Below, in pieces: positions 26,831 through 40,480 of a stretch of DNA of 64,000 nt. How positions within the stretch are numbered: the stretch's first letter is position 1; each line of letters starts with the position of its first letter. The stretch lies in contig OV050032.1 of NCBI GenBank assembly GCA_920105625.2, positions 99,246,542 to 99,310,541 of the forward strand, given 5' to 3'. The notes beneath the pieces are model-generated. The model had not been told where the DNA came from. It saw only the letters and a list, made by a program, of their open reading frames with translations, and made no database searches. This DNA comes from Clusia tigrina. Lineage: Eukaryota > Arthropoda > Insecta > Diptera > Clusiidae. Made by a program: the position numbers and the translations under genes.

Positions 26831-29330
26831 ACCTTGAAATTTTGTAACAATGAAGGACTCGAGCCTCTCAACAATTTAAGCTATCGCTCAAAGCTATGCT
26901 ACCCTAGAGTCCCAAATCAAACAGTGATAAAGCTTCAAACGCCCCTAACTTCTTTTCGGTACGTCCTACACCTATCAATGTTTGCAACATAAAAATGCTT
27001 GTAACTTTTTACTGGAGCGTCATAAAACTTTGAAATTTTGTAACAATAAAGTACTCGACCCTCTTGTCAATTTAAGCTATCGCTCAAAGCTATGCTACCC
27101 TAGAGTCCCAAATCAAACACTAATAAAACTTCAAACGCCCCTAACTTCTATACGGTACGTCCTACACCTATCAAAGTTGGCAACATTCAAATGCTTGTAA
27201 CTTTTTACTGGGGCGTCATAAAACCTTGAAGTTTTGTAACAATAAAGTACTCGAGCCTCTTGTCAATTTAAGCCATCGCTCAAAGCTATGCTACCCCAGA
27301 GTCCCAAATCAAACACTGATAAAACTTCAAATGGCCCTAACTTCTTTACGGTATGTCCTACACCTATCAAAGTTTGAAACATACAAATGCTTGTATCTTT
27401 TTACTGGAGCGTCATAAAACCTTGAAATTTTGTAACAATGAAGTACTCGAGCATCTTGTCAATTTAAGTTATCGCTCAAGGCTATGCTACCCTAGAGTCC
27501 CAAATCAAACACTGATATAACTTCAAACGCCCCTAACTTATCTACGGTACGTCCTACACCTATCAAAGTTGGCAACATAGAAATGCTTGTAACTTTTTAC
27601 TGGAGCGTCATAAAACCTTGAAATTTTGTAACAATGAAGGACTCGAGCCTCTTAACAATTTAAGCTATCGCTCAAAGCTATACTACCCTAGAGTCCCAAA
27701 TCAAACACTGATAAAACTTCAAATGGCCCTAACTTCTATACGGTACGTCCAACACCTATCAAAGTTTGCAACATACAAATGCTTGTAACTTTTTACTGGA
27801 GCGTCATAAAACCTGGAAATTTTGTAACAAGAAAGTACTCGAGCCTCTTGTCAATTTAAGCCATCGCTCAAAGCTATGCTACCCTAGAGTCCCAAATCAA
27901 ACACTGATAAAACTTCAAACGCCCCTAACTTCTTTTCGGTACGTCCTACACCTATAAATGTTTGCAACATACAAATGCTTGCAACTTTTTACTGGAGCGT
28001 CATAAAATATTGAAGTTTTGTAACAATAAAGTACTCGAGCATCTTGTCAATTTAAGTTATCGCTCAAGGCTATGCTACCCTAGAGTCCCAAATCAAACAC
28101 TGATATAACTTCAAACGCCCCTAACTTATCTACGGTACGTCCTACACCTATCAAAGTTGGCAACATAGAAATGCTTGTAACTTTTTACTGGAGCGTCATA
28201 AAACCTTGAAATTTTGTAACAATGAAGGACTCGAGCCTCTTAACAATTTAAGCTATCGCTCAAAGCTATACTACCCTAGAGTCCCAAATCAAACACTGAT
28301 AAAACTTCAAACGCCCCTAACTTCTTTACGGTACGTCCTACACCTATCAAAGTTGGCAACATAGAAATGCTTGTAACTTTTTACTGGAGCGTCATAAAAC
28401 CTTGAAATTTTGTAACAATGAAGGACTCGAGCCTCTCAACAATTTAAGCTATCGCTCAAAGCTATGCTACCCTAGAGTCCCAAATCAAACAGTGATAAAG
28501 CTTCAAACGCCCCTAACTTCTTTTCGGTACGTCCTACACCTATCAATGTTTGCAACATAAAAATGCTTGTAACTTTTTACTGGAGCGTCATAAAACTTTG
28601 AAATTTTGTAACAATAAAGTACTCGACCCTCTTGTCAATTTAAGCTATCGCTCAAAGCTATGCTACCCTAGAGTCCCAAATCAAACACTAATAAAACTTC
28701 AAACGCCCCTAACTTCTATACGGTACGTCCTACACCTATCAAAGTTGGCAACATTCAAATGCTTGTAACTTTTTACTGGGGCGTCATAAAACCTTGAAGT
28801 TTTGTAACAATAAAGTACTCGAGCCTCTTGTCAATTTAAGCCATCGCTCAAAGCTATGCTACCCCAGAGTCCCAAATCAAACACTGATAAAACTTCAAAT
28901 GGCCCTAACTTCTTTACGGTATGTCCTACACCTATCAAAGTTTGAAACATACCAATGCTTGTATCTTTTTACTGGAGCGTCATAAAACCTTGAAATTTTG
29001 TAACAATGAAGTACTCGAGCATCTTGTCAATTTAAGTTATCGCTCAAGGCTATGCTACCCTAGAGTCCCAAATCAAACACTGATATAACTTCAAACGCCC
29101 CTAACTTATCTACGGTACGTCCTACACCTATCAAAGTTGGCAACATAGAAATGCTTGTAACTTTTTACTGGAGCGTCATAAAACCTTGAAATTTTGTAAC
29201 AATGAAGGACTTGAGCCTCTTAACAATTTAAGCTATCGCTCAAAGCTATACTACCCTAGAGTCCCAAATCAAACACTGATAAAACTTCAAATGGCCCTAA
29301 CTTCTATACGGTACGTCCTGCACCTATCAA
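26770..29330 (+). repeat. 8-mer higher-order repeat without a c monomer, period 1568 bp
   Basis: Positions 26,770-27,740 match 28,340-29,310 at exactly 8 x 196 = 1568 bp; no 197-bp monomer lies in the unit. Shared variants are gagcctctcaac with agctatgc (about 26,864 and 28,430), gtgataaagcttc (about 26,924 and 28,492) and ataaaactttgaaa. A separate marker, aaatattgaag, occurs at 26,241 and 28,005 (offset 1764, nine monomers). The second unit was therefore assembled from more than one exchange. Confidence 0.78.
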
Positions 29331-31366
29331 AGTTTGCAACATACAAATGCTTGTAACTTTTTACTGGAGCGTCATAAAACCTTGAAATTTTGTAACAATA
29401 AAGTACTCGAGCCTCTTGTCAATTTAAGCCATCGCTCAAAGCTATGCTACCCTAGAGTCCCAAATCAAACACTGATAAAACTTCAAACGCCCCTAACTTC
29501 TTTACGGTACGTCCTACACCTATCAAAGTTGGCAACATAGAAATGCTTGTAACTTTTTACTGGAGCGTAATAAAACCTTGAAATTTTGTAACAATGAAGG
29601 ACTCGAGCCTCTCAACAATTTAAGCTATCGCTCAAAGCTATACTACCCTAGAGTCCCAAATCAAACACTGATAAAACTTCAAATGGCCCTAACTTCTATA
29701 CGGTACGTCCTACACCTATCAAAGTTTGCAAACATACAAATGCTTGTAACTTTTTACTGGAGCATCATAAAACCTGGAAATTTTGTAACAAGAAAGTACT
29801 CGAGCCTCTTGTCAATTTAAGCCATCGCTCAAAGCTATGCTATCCTAGAGTCCCAAATCAAACACTGATAAAACTTCAAACGCCCCTAACTTCTTTTCGG
29901 TACGTCCTACACCTATAAATGTTTGCAACATACAAATGCTTGCAACTTTTTACTGGAGCGTCATAAAACCTTGAAGTTTTGTAACAATAAAGTACTCGAC
30001 CCTCTTGTCAATTTAAGCTATCGCTCAAAGCTATGCTACCCTAGAGTCCCAAATCAAACACTAATAAAACTTCAAACGCCCCTAACTTCTATACGGTACG
30101 TCCTACACCTATCAAAGTTGGCAACATTCAAATGCTTGTAACTTTTTACTGGGGCGTCATAAAACCTTGAAGTTTTGTAACAATAAAGTACTCGAGCCTC
30201 TTGTCAATTTAAGCCATCGCTCAAAGCTATGCTACCCCAGAGTCCCAAATCAAACACTGATAAAACTTCAAATGGCCCTAACTTCTTTACGGTATGTCCT
30301 ACACCTATCAAAGTTTGAAACATACAAATGCTTGTATCTTTTTACTGGAGCGTCATAAAACCTTGAAATTTTGTAACAATGAAGTACTCGAGCATCTTGT
30401 CAATTTAAGTTATCGCTCAAGGCTATGCTACCCTAGAGTCCCAAATCAAACACTGATATAACTTCAAACGCCCCTAACTTATCTACGGTACGTCCTACAC
30501 CTATCAAAGTTGGCAACATAGAAATGCTTGTAACTTTTTACTGGAGCGTCATAAAACCTTGAAATTTTGTAACAATGAAGGACTCGAGCCTCTTAACAAT
30601 TTAAGCTATCGCTCAAAGCTATACTACCCTAGAGTCCCAAATCAAACACTGAAAAAACTTCAAATGGCCCTAACTTCTATACGGTACGTCCTACACCTAT
30701 CAAAGTTTGCAACATACAAATGCTTGTAACTTTTTACTGGAGCGTCATAAAACCTTGAAATTTTGTAACAATAAAGTACTCGAGCCTCTTGTCAATTTAA
30801 GCCATCGCTCAAAGCTATGCTACCCTAGAGTCCCAAATCAAACACTGATAAAACTTCAAACGCCCCTAACTTCTTTACGGTACGTCCTACACCTATCAAA
30901 GTTGGCAACATAGAAATGCTTGTAACTTTTTACTGGAGCGTAATAAAACCTTGAAATTTTGTAACAATGAAGGACTCGAGCCTCTCAACAATTTAAGCTA
31001 TCGCTCAAAGCTATACTACCCTAGAGTCCCAAATCAAACACTGATAAAACTTCAAATGGCCCTAACTTCTATACGGTACGTCCTACACCTATCAAAGTTT
31101 GCAAATATACAAATGCTTGTAACTTTTTACTGGAGCATCATAAAACCTGGAAATTTTGTAACAAGAAAGTACTCGAGCCTCTTGTCAATTTAAGCCATCG
31201 CTCAAAGCTATGCTATCCTAGAGTCCCAAATCAAACACTGATAAAACTTCAAACGCCCCTAACTTCTTTTCGGTACGTCCTACACCTATAAATGTTTGCA
31301 ACATACAAATGCTTGCAACTTTTTACTGGAGCGTCATAAAACCTTGAAGTTTTGTAACAATAAAGT
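28613..31366 (+). repeat. 7-mer higher-order repeat, period 1373 bp, about 2 copies
   Basis: Equivalent monomers lie 1373 bp apart: family a at 29,334 and 30,707, and b at 29,532 and 30,905. Private shared variants are ggagcgtaataaaacc (29,561 and 30,934), ggagcatcataaaacc, and gctatcctagag (29,839 and 31,212). The order is a, b, c, d/e hybrid, f, g/d hybrid, b. It has the same period as the 7-mer at 14-18 kb but a different family order, so the shared length is coincidental. Confidence 0.85.
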
Positions 31367-32520
31367 ACTCGAGCATCTTGTCAATTTAAGTTATCGCTCA
31401 AGGCTATGCTACCCTAGAGTCCCAAATCAAACAGTGATAAAACTTCAAACGCCCCTAACTTCTTTTCGGTACGTCCTACACCTATCAATGTTTGCAACAT
31501 AAAAATGCTTGTAACTTTTTACTGGAGCGTCATAAAACTTTGAAATTTTGTAACAATAAAGTACTCGACCCTCTTGTCAATTTAAGCTATCGCTCAAAGC
31601 TATGCTACCCTAGAGTCCCAAATCAAACACTAATAAAACTTCAAACGCCCCTAACTTCTATACGGTACGTCCTACACCTATCAAAGTTGGCAACATTCAA
31701 ATGCTTGTAACTTTTTACTGGGGCGTCATAAAACCTTGAAGTTTTGTAACAATAAAGTACTCGAGCCTCTTGTCAATTTAAGCCATCGCTCAAAGCTATG
31801 CTACCCCAGAGTCCCAAATCAAACACTGATAAAACTTCAAATGGCCCTAACTTCTTTACGGTATGTCCTACACCTATCAAAGTTTGAAACATACAAATGC
31901 TTGTATCTTTTTACTGGAGCGTCATAAAACCTTGAAATTTTGTAACAATGAAGGACTCGAACCTCTTAACAATTAAGCTATCGCTCAAAGCTATACTACC
32001 CTAGAGTCCCAAATCAAACACTGATAAAACTTCAAATGGCCCTAACTTCTTTTCGGTACGTCCTACACCTATAAATGTTTGCAACATACAAATGCTTGCT
32101 ACTTTTTACTGGAGCGTCATAAAACCTTGAAGTTTTGTAACAATAAAGTACTCGAGCATCTTGTCAATTTAAGTTATCGCTCAAGGCTATGCTACCCTAG
32201 AGTCCCAAATCAAACACTGATAAAACTTCAAACGCCCCTAACTTCTTTTCGGTACGTCCTACACCTATAAATGTTTGCAACATACAAATGCTTGCAACTT
32301 TTTACTGGAGCGTCATAAAACCTTGAAGTTTTGTAACAATAAAGTACTCGAGCATCTTGTCAATTTAAGTTATCGCTCAAGGCTATGCTACCCTAGAGTC
32401 CCAAATCAAACACTGATATAACTTCAAACGCCCCTAACTTATCTACGGTACGTCCTACACCTATCAAAGTTGGCAACATAGAAATGCTTGTAACTTTTTA
32501 CTGGAGCGTCATAAAACCTT
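31367..32520 (+). repeat. Core monomers linking the 7-mer and the 22-mer
   Basis: The order is d, e, f, g/b hybrid, d, d, b. At about 31,974 one T is missing (aacaattaagc instead of aacaatttaagc) and the same monomer has cgaacctc. The monomer near 32,079 has gcttgctac where family d normally has gcttgcaac. The block around 32,667-33,900 lies 1960 bp downstream of the equivalent block at 30,707-31,900. Confidence 0.7.
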
Positions 32521-35500
32521 GAAATTTTGTAACAATGAAGGACTCGAGCCTCTTAACAATTTAAGCTATCGCTCAAAGCTATACTACCCTAGAGTCCCAA
32601 ATCAAACACTGATAAAACTTCAAATGGCCCTAACTTCTATACGGTACGTCCTACACCTATCAAAGTTTGCAACATACAAATGCTTGTAACTTTTTACTGG
32701 AGCGTCATAAAACCTTGAAATTTTGTAACAATAAAGTACTCGAGCCTCTTGTCAATTTAAGCCATCGCTCAAAGCTATGCTACCCTAGAGTCCCAAATCA
32801 AACACTGATAAAACTTCAAACGCCCCTAACTTCTTTACGGTACGTCCTACACCTATCAAAGTTGGCAACATAGAAATGCTTGTAACTTTTTACTGGAGCG
32901 TCATAAAACCTTGAAATTTTGTAACAATGAAGGACTCGAGCCTCTCAACAATTTAAGCTATCGCTCAAAGCTATACTACCCTAGAGTCCCAAATCAAACA
33001 CTGATAAAACTTCAAATGGCCCTAACTTCTATACGGTACGTCCTACACCTATCAAAGTTTGCAAACATACAAATGCTTGTAACTTTTTACTGGAGCATCA
33101 TAAAACCTGGAAATTTTGTAACAAGAAAGTACTCGAGCCTCTTGTCAATTTAAGCCATCTCTCAAAGCTATGCTACCCTAGAGTCCCAAATCAAACACTG
33201 ATAAAACTTCAAACGCCCCTAACTTCTTTTCGGTACGTCCTACACCTATAAATGTTTGCAACATACAAATGCTTGCAACTTTTTACTGGAGCGTGATAAA
33301 ACCTTGAAGTTTTGTAACAATAAAGTACTCGAGCATCTTGTCAATTTAAGTTATCGCTCAAGGCTATGCTACCCTAGAGTCCCAAATCAAACAGTGATAA
33401 AACTTCAAACGCCCCTAACTTCTTTTCGGTACGTCCTACACCTATCAATGTTTGCAACATAAAAATGCTTGTAACTTTTTACTGGAGCGTCATAAAACTT
33501 TGAAATTTTGTAACAATAAAGTACTCGACCCTCTTGTCAATTTAAGCTATCGCTCAAAGCTATGCTACCCTAGAGTCCCAAATCAAACACTAATAAAACT
33601 TCAAACGCCCCTAACTTCTATACGGTACGTCCTACACCTATCAAAGTTGGCAACATTCAAATGCTTGTAACTTTTTACTGGGGCGTCATAAAACCTTGAA
33701 GTTTTGTAACAATAAAGTACTCGAGCCTCTTGTCAATTTAAGCCATCGCTCAAAGCTATGCTACCCCAGAGTCCCAAATCAAACACTGATAAAACTTCAA
33801 ATGGCCCTAACTTCTTTACGGTATGTCCTACACCTATCAAAGTTGGCAACATACAAATGCTTGTATCTTTTTACTGGAGCGTCATAAAACCTTGAAATTT
33901 TGTAACAATGAAGTACTCGAGCCTCTTGTCAATTTAAGCCATCGCTCAAAGCTATGCTACCCTAGAGTCCCAAATCAAACACTGATAAAACTTCAAGTGG
34001 CCCTAACTTCTTTACGGTACGTCCTACACCTATCAAAGTTGGCAACATAGAAATGCTTGTAACTTTTTACTGGAGCGTCATAAACCCTTGAAATTTTGTA
34101 ACAATGAAGGACTCGAGCCTCTTAACAATTTAAGCTATCGCTCAAAGCTATACTACCCTAGAGTCCCAAATCAAACACTGATAAAACTTCAAATGGCCCT
34201 AACTTCTATACGGTACGTCCTACACCTATCAAAGTTGGCAACATAGAAATGCTTGTAACTTTTTACTGGAGCGTCATAAAACCTTGAAATTTTGTAACAA
34301 TGAAGGACTCGAGCCTCTTAACAATTTAAGCTATCGCTCAAAGCTATACTACCCTAGAGTCCCAAATCAAACACTGATAAAACTTCAAATGGCCCTAACT
34401 TCTATACGGTACGTCCTACACCTATCAAAGTTTGCAAACATACAAATGCTTGTAACTTTTTACTGGAACGTCATAAAACCTGGAAATTTTGTAACAAGAA
34501 AGTACTCGAGCCTCTTGTCAATTTAAGCCATCGCTCAAAGCTATGCTACCCTAGAGTCCCAAATCAAACACTGATAAAACTTCAAACGCCCCTAACTTCT
34601 TTTCGGTACGTCCTACACCTATAAATGTTTGCAACATACAAATGCTTGCAACTTTTTACTGGAGCGTCATAAAACCTTCAAGTTTTGCAACAATAAAGTA
34701 CTCGAGCATCTTGTCAATTTAAGTTATCGCTCAAGGCTATGCTACCCTAGAGTCCCAAATCAAAAACTGATAAAACTTCAAATGGCCCTAACTTCTTTTC
34801 GGTACGTCCTACACCTATCAATGTTTGCAACATAAAAATGCTTGTAACTTTTTACTGGGGCGTCATAAAACCTTGAAGTTTTGTAACAATAAAGTACTCG
34901 AGCCTCTTGTCAATTTAAGCCATCGCTCAAAGCTATGCTACCCCAGAGTCCCAAATCAAACACTGATAAAACTTCAAATGGTCCTAACTTCTTTACGGTA
35001 TGTCCTATACCTATCAAAGTTTGAAACATACAAATGCTTGTATCTTTTTACTGGAGCGTCATAAAACCTTGAAATTTTGTAACAATGAAGTACTCGAGCC
35101 TCTTGTCAATTTAAGCCATCGCTCAAAGCTATGCTACTCTAGAGTCCCAAATCAAACACTGATAAAACTTCAAGTGGCCCTAACTTCTTTACGGTACGTC
35201 CTACACCTATCAAAGTTTGAAACATACAAATGCTTGTATCTTTTAACTGGAGCGTCATAAAACCTTGAAATTTTGTAACAATAAAGTACTCGACCCTCTT
35301 GTCAATTTAATCTATCGCTCAAAGCTTTGCTACCCTAGAGTCCCAAATCAAACACTGATAAAACTTCAAACGCCCCTAACTTCTATACGGTACGTCCTAC
35401 ACCTATCAAAGTTGGAAACATAGAAATGCTTGTAACTTTTTACTGGAGCGTCATAAAACCTTGAAATTTTGTAACAATGAAGGTCTCGAGCCTCTTAACA

Positions 35501-38500
35501 ATTTAAGCTATCGCTCAAAGCTATACTACCCTAGAGTCCCAAATCAAACACTGATAAAACTTCAAATGGCCCTAACTTCTATACGGTACGTCCTACACCT
35601 ATCAAAGTTAGCAAACATACAAATGCTTGTAACTTTTTACTAGAGCGTCATAAAACCTGGAAATTTTGTAACAAGAAAGTACTCGAGCCTCTTGTCAATT
35701 TAAGCCATCGCTCAAAGCTATGCTACCCTAGAGTCCCAAATCAAACACTGATAAAACTTCAAACGCCCCTAACTTCTATACGGTACGTCCTACACCTATC
35801 AAAGTTGGCAACATTCAAATGCTTGTAACTTTTTACTGGGGCGTCATAAAACCTTGAAGTTTTGTAACAATAAAGTACTCGAGCCTCTTGTCAATTTAAG
35901 CCATCGCTCAAAGCTATGCTACCCCAGAGTCCCAAATCAAACACTGATAAAACTTCAAATGGCCCTAACTTCTTTACGGTATGTCCTACACCTATCAAAG
36001 TTTGAAACATACAAATGCTTGTATCTTTTTACTGGAGCGTCATAAAACCTTGAAATTTTGTAACAATGAAGGACTCGAGCCTCTTAACAATTTAAGCTAT
36101 CGCTCAAAGCTATACTACCCTAGAGTCCCAAATCAAACACTGATAAAACTTCAAATGGCCCTAACTTCTTTTCGGTACGTCCTACACCTATAAATGTTTG
36201 CAACATACAAATGCTTGCAACTTTTTACTGGAGCGTCATAAAACCTTGAAGTTTTGTAACAATAAAGTACTCGAGCATCTTGTCAATTTAAGTTATCGCT
36301 CAAGGCTATGCTACCCTAGAGTCCCAAATCAAACACTGATAAAACTTCAAACGCCCTTAACTTCTTTTCGGTACGTCCTACACCTATAAATGTTTGCAAC
36401 ATACAAATGCTTGTAACTTTTTACTGGAGCGTCATAAAACCTTGAAGTTTTGTAACAATAAAGTACTCGACCCTCTTGTCAATTTAAGCTATCGCTCAAA
36501 GCTATGCTACCCAAGAGTCCCAAATCAAACACTAATAAAACTTCAAACGCCCCTAACTTCTATACGGTACGTCCTACACCTATCAAAGTTGGCAACATTC
36601 AAATGCTTGTAACTTTTTACTGGGGCGTCATAAAACCTTGAAGTTTTGTAACAATGAAGGACTCGAGCCTCTTGTCAATTTAAGCCATCGCTCAAAGCTA
36701 TGCTACCCTAGAGTCCCAAATCAAACACTGATAAAACTTCAAATGGCCCTAACTTCTTTACGGTATGTCCTACACCTATCAAAGTTTGAAACATACAAAT
36801 GCTTGTATCTTTTTACTGGAGCGTCATAAAACCTTGAAATTTTGTAACAATGAAGGACTCGAGCCTCTTAACAATTTAAGCTATCGCTCAAAGCTATACT
36901 ACCCTAGAGTCCCAAATCAAACACCGATAAAACTTCAAATGGCCCTAACTTCTATACGGTACGTCCTACACCTATCAAAGTTTGCAAACATACAAATGCT
37001 TGTAACTTTTTACTGGAGCGTCATAAAACCATGAAATTTTGTAACAATAAAGTACTCGAGCCTCTTGTCAATTTAAGCCATCGCTCAAAGCTATGCTACC
37101 CTAGAGTCCCAAATCAAACACTGATAAAACTTCAAACGCCCCTAACTTCTTTACGGTACGTCCTACACCTATCAAAGTTGGCAACATAGAAATGCTTGTA
37201 ACTTTTTACTGGAGCGTCATAAAACCTTGAAATTTTGTAACAATGAAGGACTCGAGCCTCTCAACAATTTAAGCTATCGCTCAAAGCTATACTACCCTAG
37301 AGTCCCAAATCAAACACTGATAAAACTTCAAATGGCCCTAACTTCTATACGGTACGTCCTACACCTATCAAAGTTTGCAAACATACAAATGCTTGTAACT
37401 TTTTACTGGAGCATCATAAAACCTGGAAATTTTGTAACAAGAAAGTACTCGAGCCTCTTGTCAATTTAAGCCATCGCTCAAAGCTATGCTACCCTAGAGT
37501 CCCAAATCAAACACTGATAAAACTTCAAACGCCCCTAACTTCTTTTCGGTACGTCCTACACCTATAAATGTTTGCAACATACAAATGCTTGCAACTTTTT
37601 ACTGGAGCGTCATAAAACCTTGAAGTTTTGTAACAATAAAGTACTCGAGCATCTTGTCAATTTAAGTTATCGCTCAAGGCTATGCTACCCTAGAGTCCCA
37701 AATCAAACAGTGATAAAACTTCAAACGCCCCTAACTTCTTTTCGGTACGTCCTACACCTATCAATGTTTGCAACATAAAAATGCTTGTAACTTTTTACTG
37801 GAGCGTCATAAAACTTTGAAATTTTGTAACAATAAAGTACTCGACCCTCTTGTCAATTTAAGCTATCGCTCAAAGCTATGCTACCCAAGAGTCCCAAATC
37901 AAACACTAATAAAACTTCAAACGCCCCTAACTTCTATACGGTACGTCCTACACCTATCAAAGTTGGCAACATTCAAATGCTTGTAACTTTTTACTGGGGC
38001 GTCATAAAACCTTGAAGTTTTGTAACAATAAAGTACTCGAGCCTCTTGTCAATTTAAGCCATCGCTCAAAGCTATGCTACCCCAGAGTCCCAAATCAAAC
38101 ACTGATAAAACTTCAAATGGCCCTAACTTCTTTACGGTATGTCCTACACCTATCAAAGTTTGAAACATACAAATGCTTGTATCTTTTTACTGGAGCGTCA
38201 TAAAACCTTGAAATTTTGTAACAATGATGTACTCGAGCCTCTTGTCAATTTAAGCCATCGCTCAAAGCTATGCTACCCTAGAGTCCCAAATCAAACACTG
38301 ATAAAACTTCAAGTGGCCCTAACTTCTTTACGGTACGTCCTACACCTATCAAAGTTGGCAACATAGAAATGCTTGTAACTTTTTACTGGAGCGTCATAAA
38401 CCCTTGAAATTTTGTAACAATGAAGGACTCGAGCCTCTTAACAATTTAAGCTATCGCTCAAAGCTATACTACCCTAGAGTCCCAAATCAAACACTGATAA

Positions 38501-40480
38501 AACTTCAAATGGCCCTAACTTCTATACGGTACGTCCTACACCTATCAAAGTTGGCAACATAGAAATGCTTGTAACTTTTTACTGGAGCGTCATAAAACCT
38601 TGAAATTTTGTAACAATGAAGGACTCGAGCCTCTTAACAATTTAAGCTATCGCTCAAAGCTATACTACCCTAGAGTCCCAAATCAAACACTGATAAAACT
38701 TCAAATGGCCCTAACTTCTATACGGTACGTCCTACACCTATCAAAGTTTGCAAACATACAAATGCTTGTAACTTTTTACTGGAACGTCATAAAACCTGGA
38801 AATTTTGTAACAAGAAAGTACTCGAGCCTCTTGTCAATTTAAGCCATCGCTCAAAGCTGTGCTACCCTAGAGGCCCAAATCAAACACTGATAAAACTTCA
38901 AACGCCCCTAACTTCTTTTCGGTACGTCCTACACCTATAAATGTTTGCAACATACAAATGCTTGCAACTTTTTACTGGAGCGTCATAAAACCTTCAAGTT
39001 TTGCAACAATAAAGTACTCGAGCATCTTGTCAATTTAAGTTATCGCTCAAGGCTATGCTACCCTAGAGTCCCAAATCAAAAACTGATAAAACTTCAAATG
39101 GCCCTAACTTCTTTTCGGTACGTCCTACACCTATCAATGTTTGCAACATAAAAATGCTTGTAACTTTTTACTGGGGCGTCATAAAACCTTGAAGTTTTGT
39201 AACAATAAAGTACTCGAGCCTCTTGTCAATTTAAGCCATCGCTCAAAGCTATGCTACCCCAGAGTCCCAAATCAAACACTGATAAAACTTCAAATGGTCC
39301 TAACTTCTTTACGGTATGTCCTATACCTATCAAAGTTTGAAACATACAAATGCTTGTATCTTTTTACTGGAGCGTCATAAAACCTTGAAATTTTGTAACA
39401 ATGAAGTACTCGAGCCTCTTGTCAATTTAAGCCATCGCTCAAAGCTATGCTACCCTAGAGTCCCAAATCAAACACTGATAAAACTTCAAGTGGCCCTAAC
39501 TTCTTTACGGTACGTCCTACACCTATCAAAGTTTGAAACATACAAATGCTTGTATCTTTTAACTGGAGCGTCATAAAACCTTGAAATTTTGTAACAATAA
39601 AGTACTCGACCCTCTTGTCAATTTAATCTATCGCTCAAAGCTTTGCTACCCTAGAGTCCCAAATCAAACACTGATAAAACTTCAAACGCCCCTAACTTCT
39701 ATACGGTACGTCCTACACCTATCAAAGTTGGAAACATAGAAATGCTTGTAACTTTTTACTGGAGCGTCATAAAACCTTGAAATTTTGTAACAATGAAGGA
39801 CTCGAGCCTCTTAACAATTTAAGCTATCGCTCAAAGCTATACTACCCTAGAGTCCCAAATCAAACACTGATAAAACTTCAAATGGCCCTAACTTCTATAC
39901 GGTACGTCCTACACCTATCAAAGTTAGCAAACATACAAATGCTTGTAACTTTTTACTAGAGCGTCATAAAACCTGGAAATTTTGTAACAAGAAAGTACTC
40001 GAGCCTCTTGTCAATTTAAGCCATCGCTCAAAGCTATGCTACCCTAGAGTCCCAAATCAAACACTGATAAAACTTCAAACGCCCTTAACTTCTATACGGT
40101 ACGTCCTACACCTATCAAAGTTGGCAACATTCAAATGCTTGTAACTTTTTACTGGGGCGTCATAAAACCTTGAAGTTTTGTAACAATAAAGTACTCGAGC
40201 CTCTTGTCAATTTAAGCCATCGCTCAAAGCTATGCTACCCCAGAGTCCCAAATCAAACACTGATAAAACTTCAAATGGCCCTAACTTCTTTACGGTATGT
40301 CCTACACCTATCAAAGTTTGAAACATACAAATGCTTGTATCTTTTTACTGGAGCGTCATAAAACCTTGAAATTTTGTAACAATGAAGGACTCGAGCCTCT
40401 TAACAATTTAAGCTATCGCTCAAAGCTATACTACCCTAGAGTCCCAAATCAAACACTGATAAAACTTCAAATGGCCCTAA
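32520..40480 (+). repeat. 22-mer higher-order repeat, period 4316 bp, about 1.8 copies
   Basis: At least a dozen equivalent monomers are spaced by exactly 4316 bp (22 x 196 + 4), for example 32,911/37,227, 33,452/37,768, 34,284/38,600, 34,629/38,945, 35,461/39,777 and 35,854/40,170. The four extra bases come from four 197-bp c monomers. Private markers repeated in both copies include ataaacccttg (34,081 and 38,397), ctggaacgtc, cttcaagttttgcaac (34,676 and 38,992), caaatggtcc, tcctatacc, cttttaactgg and gttagcaaacatac. Similarity ends where ctatacgg replaces cttttcgg near 36,168 and 40,484. Confidence 0.88.
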
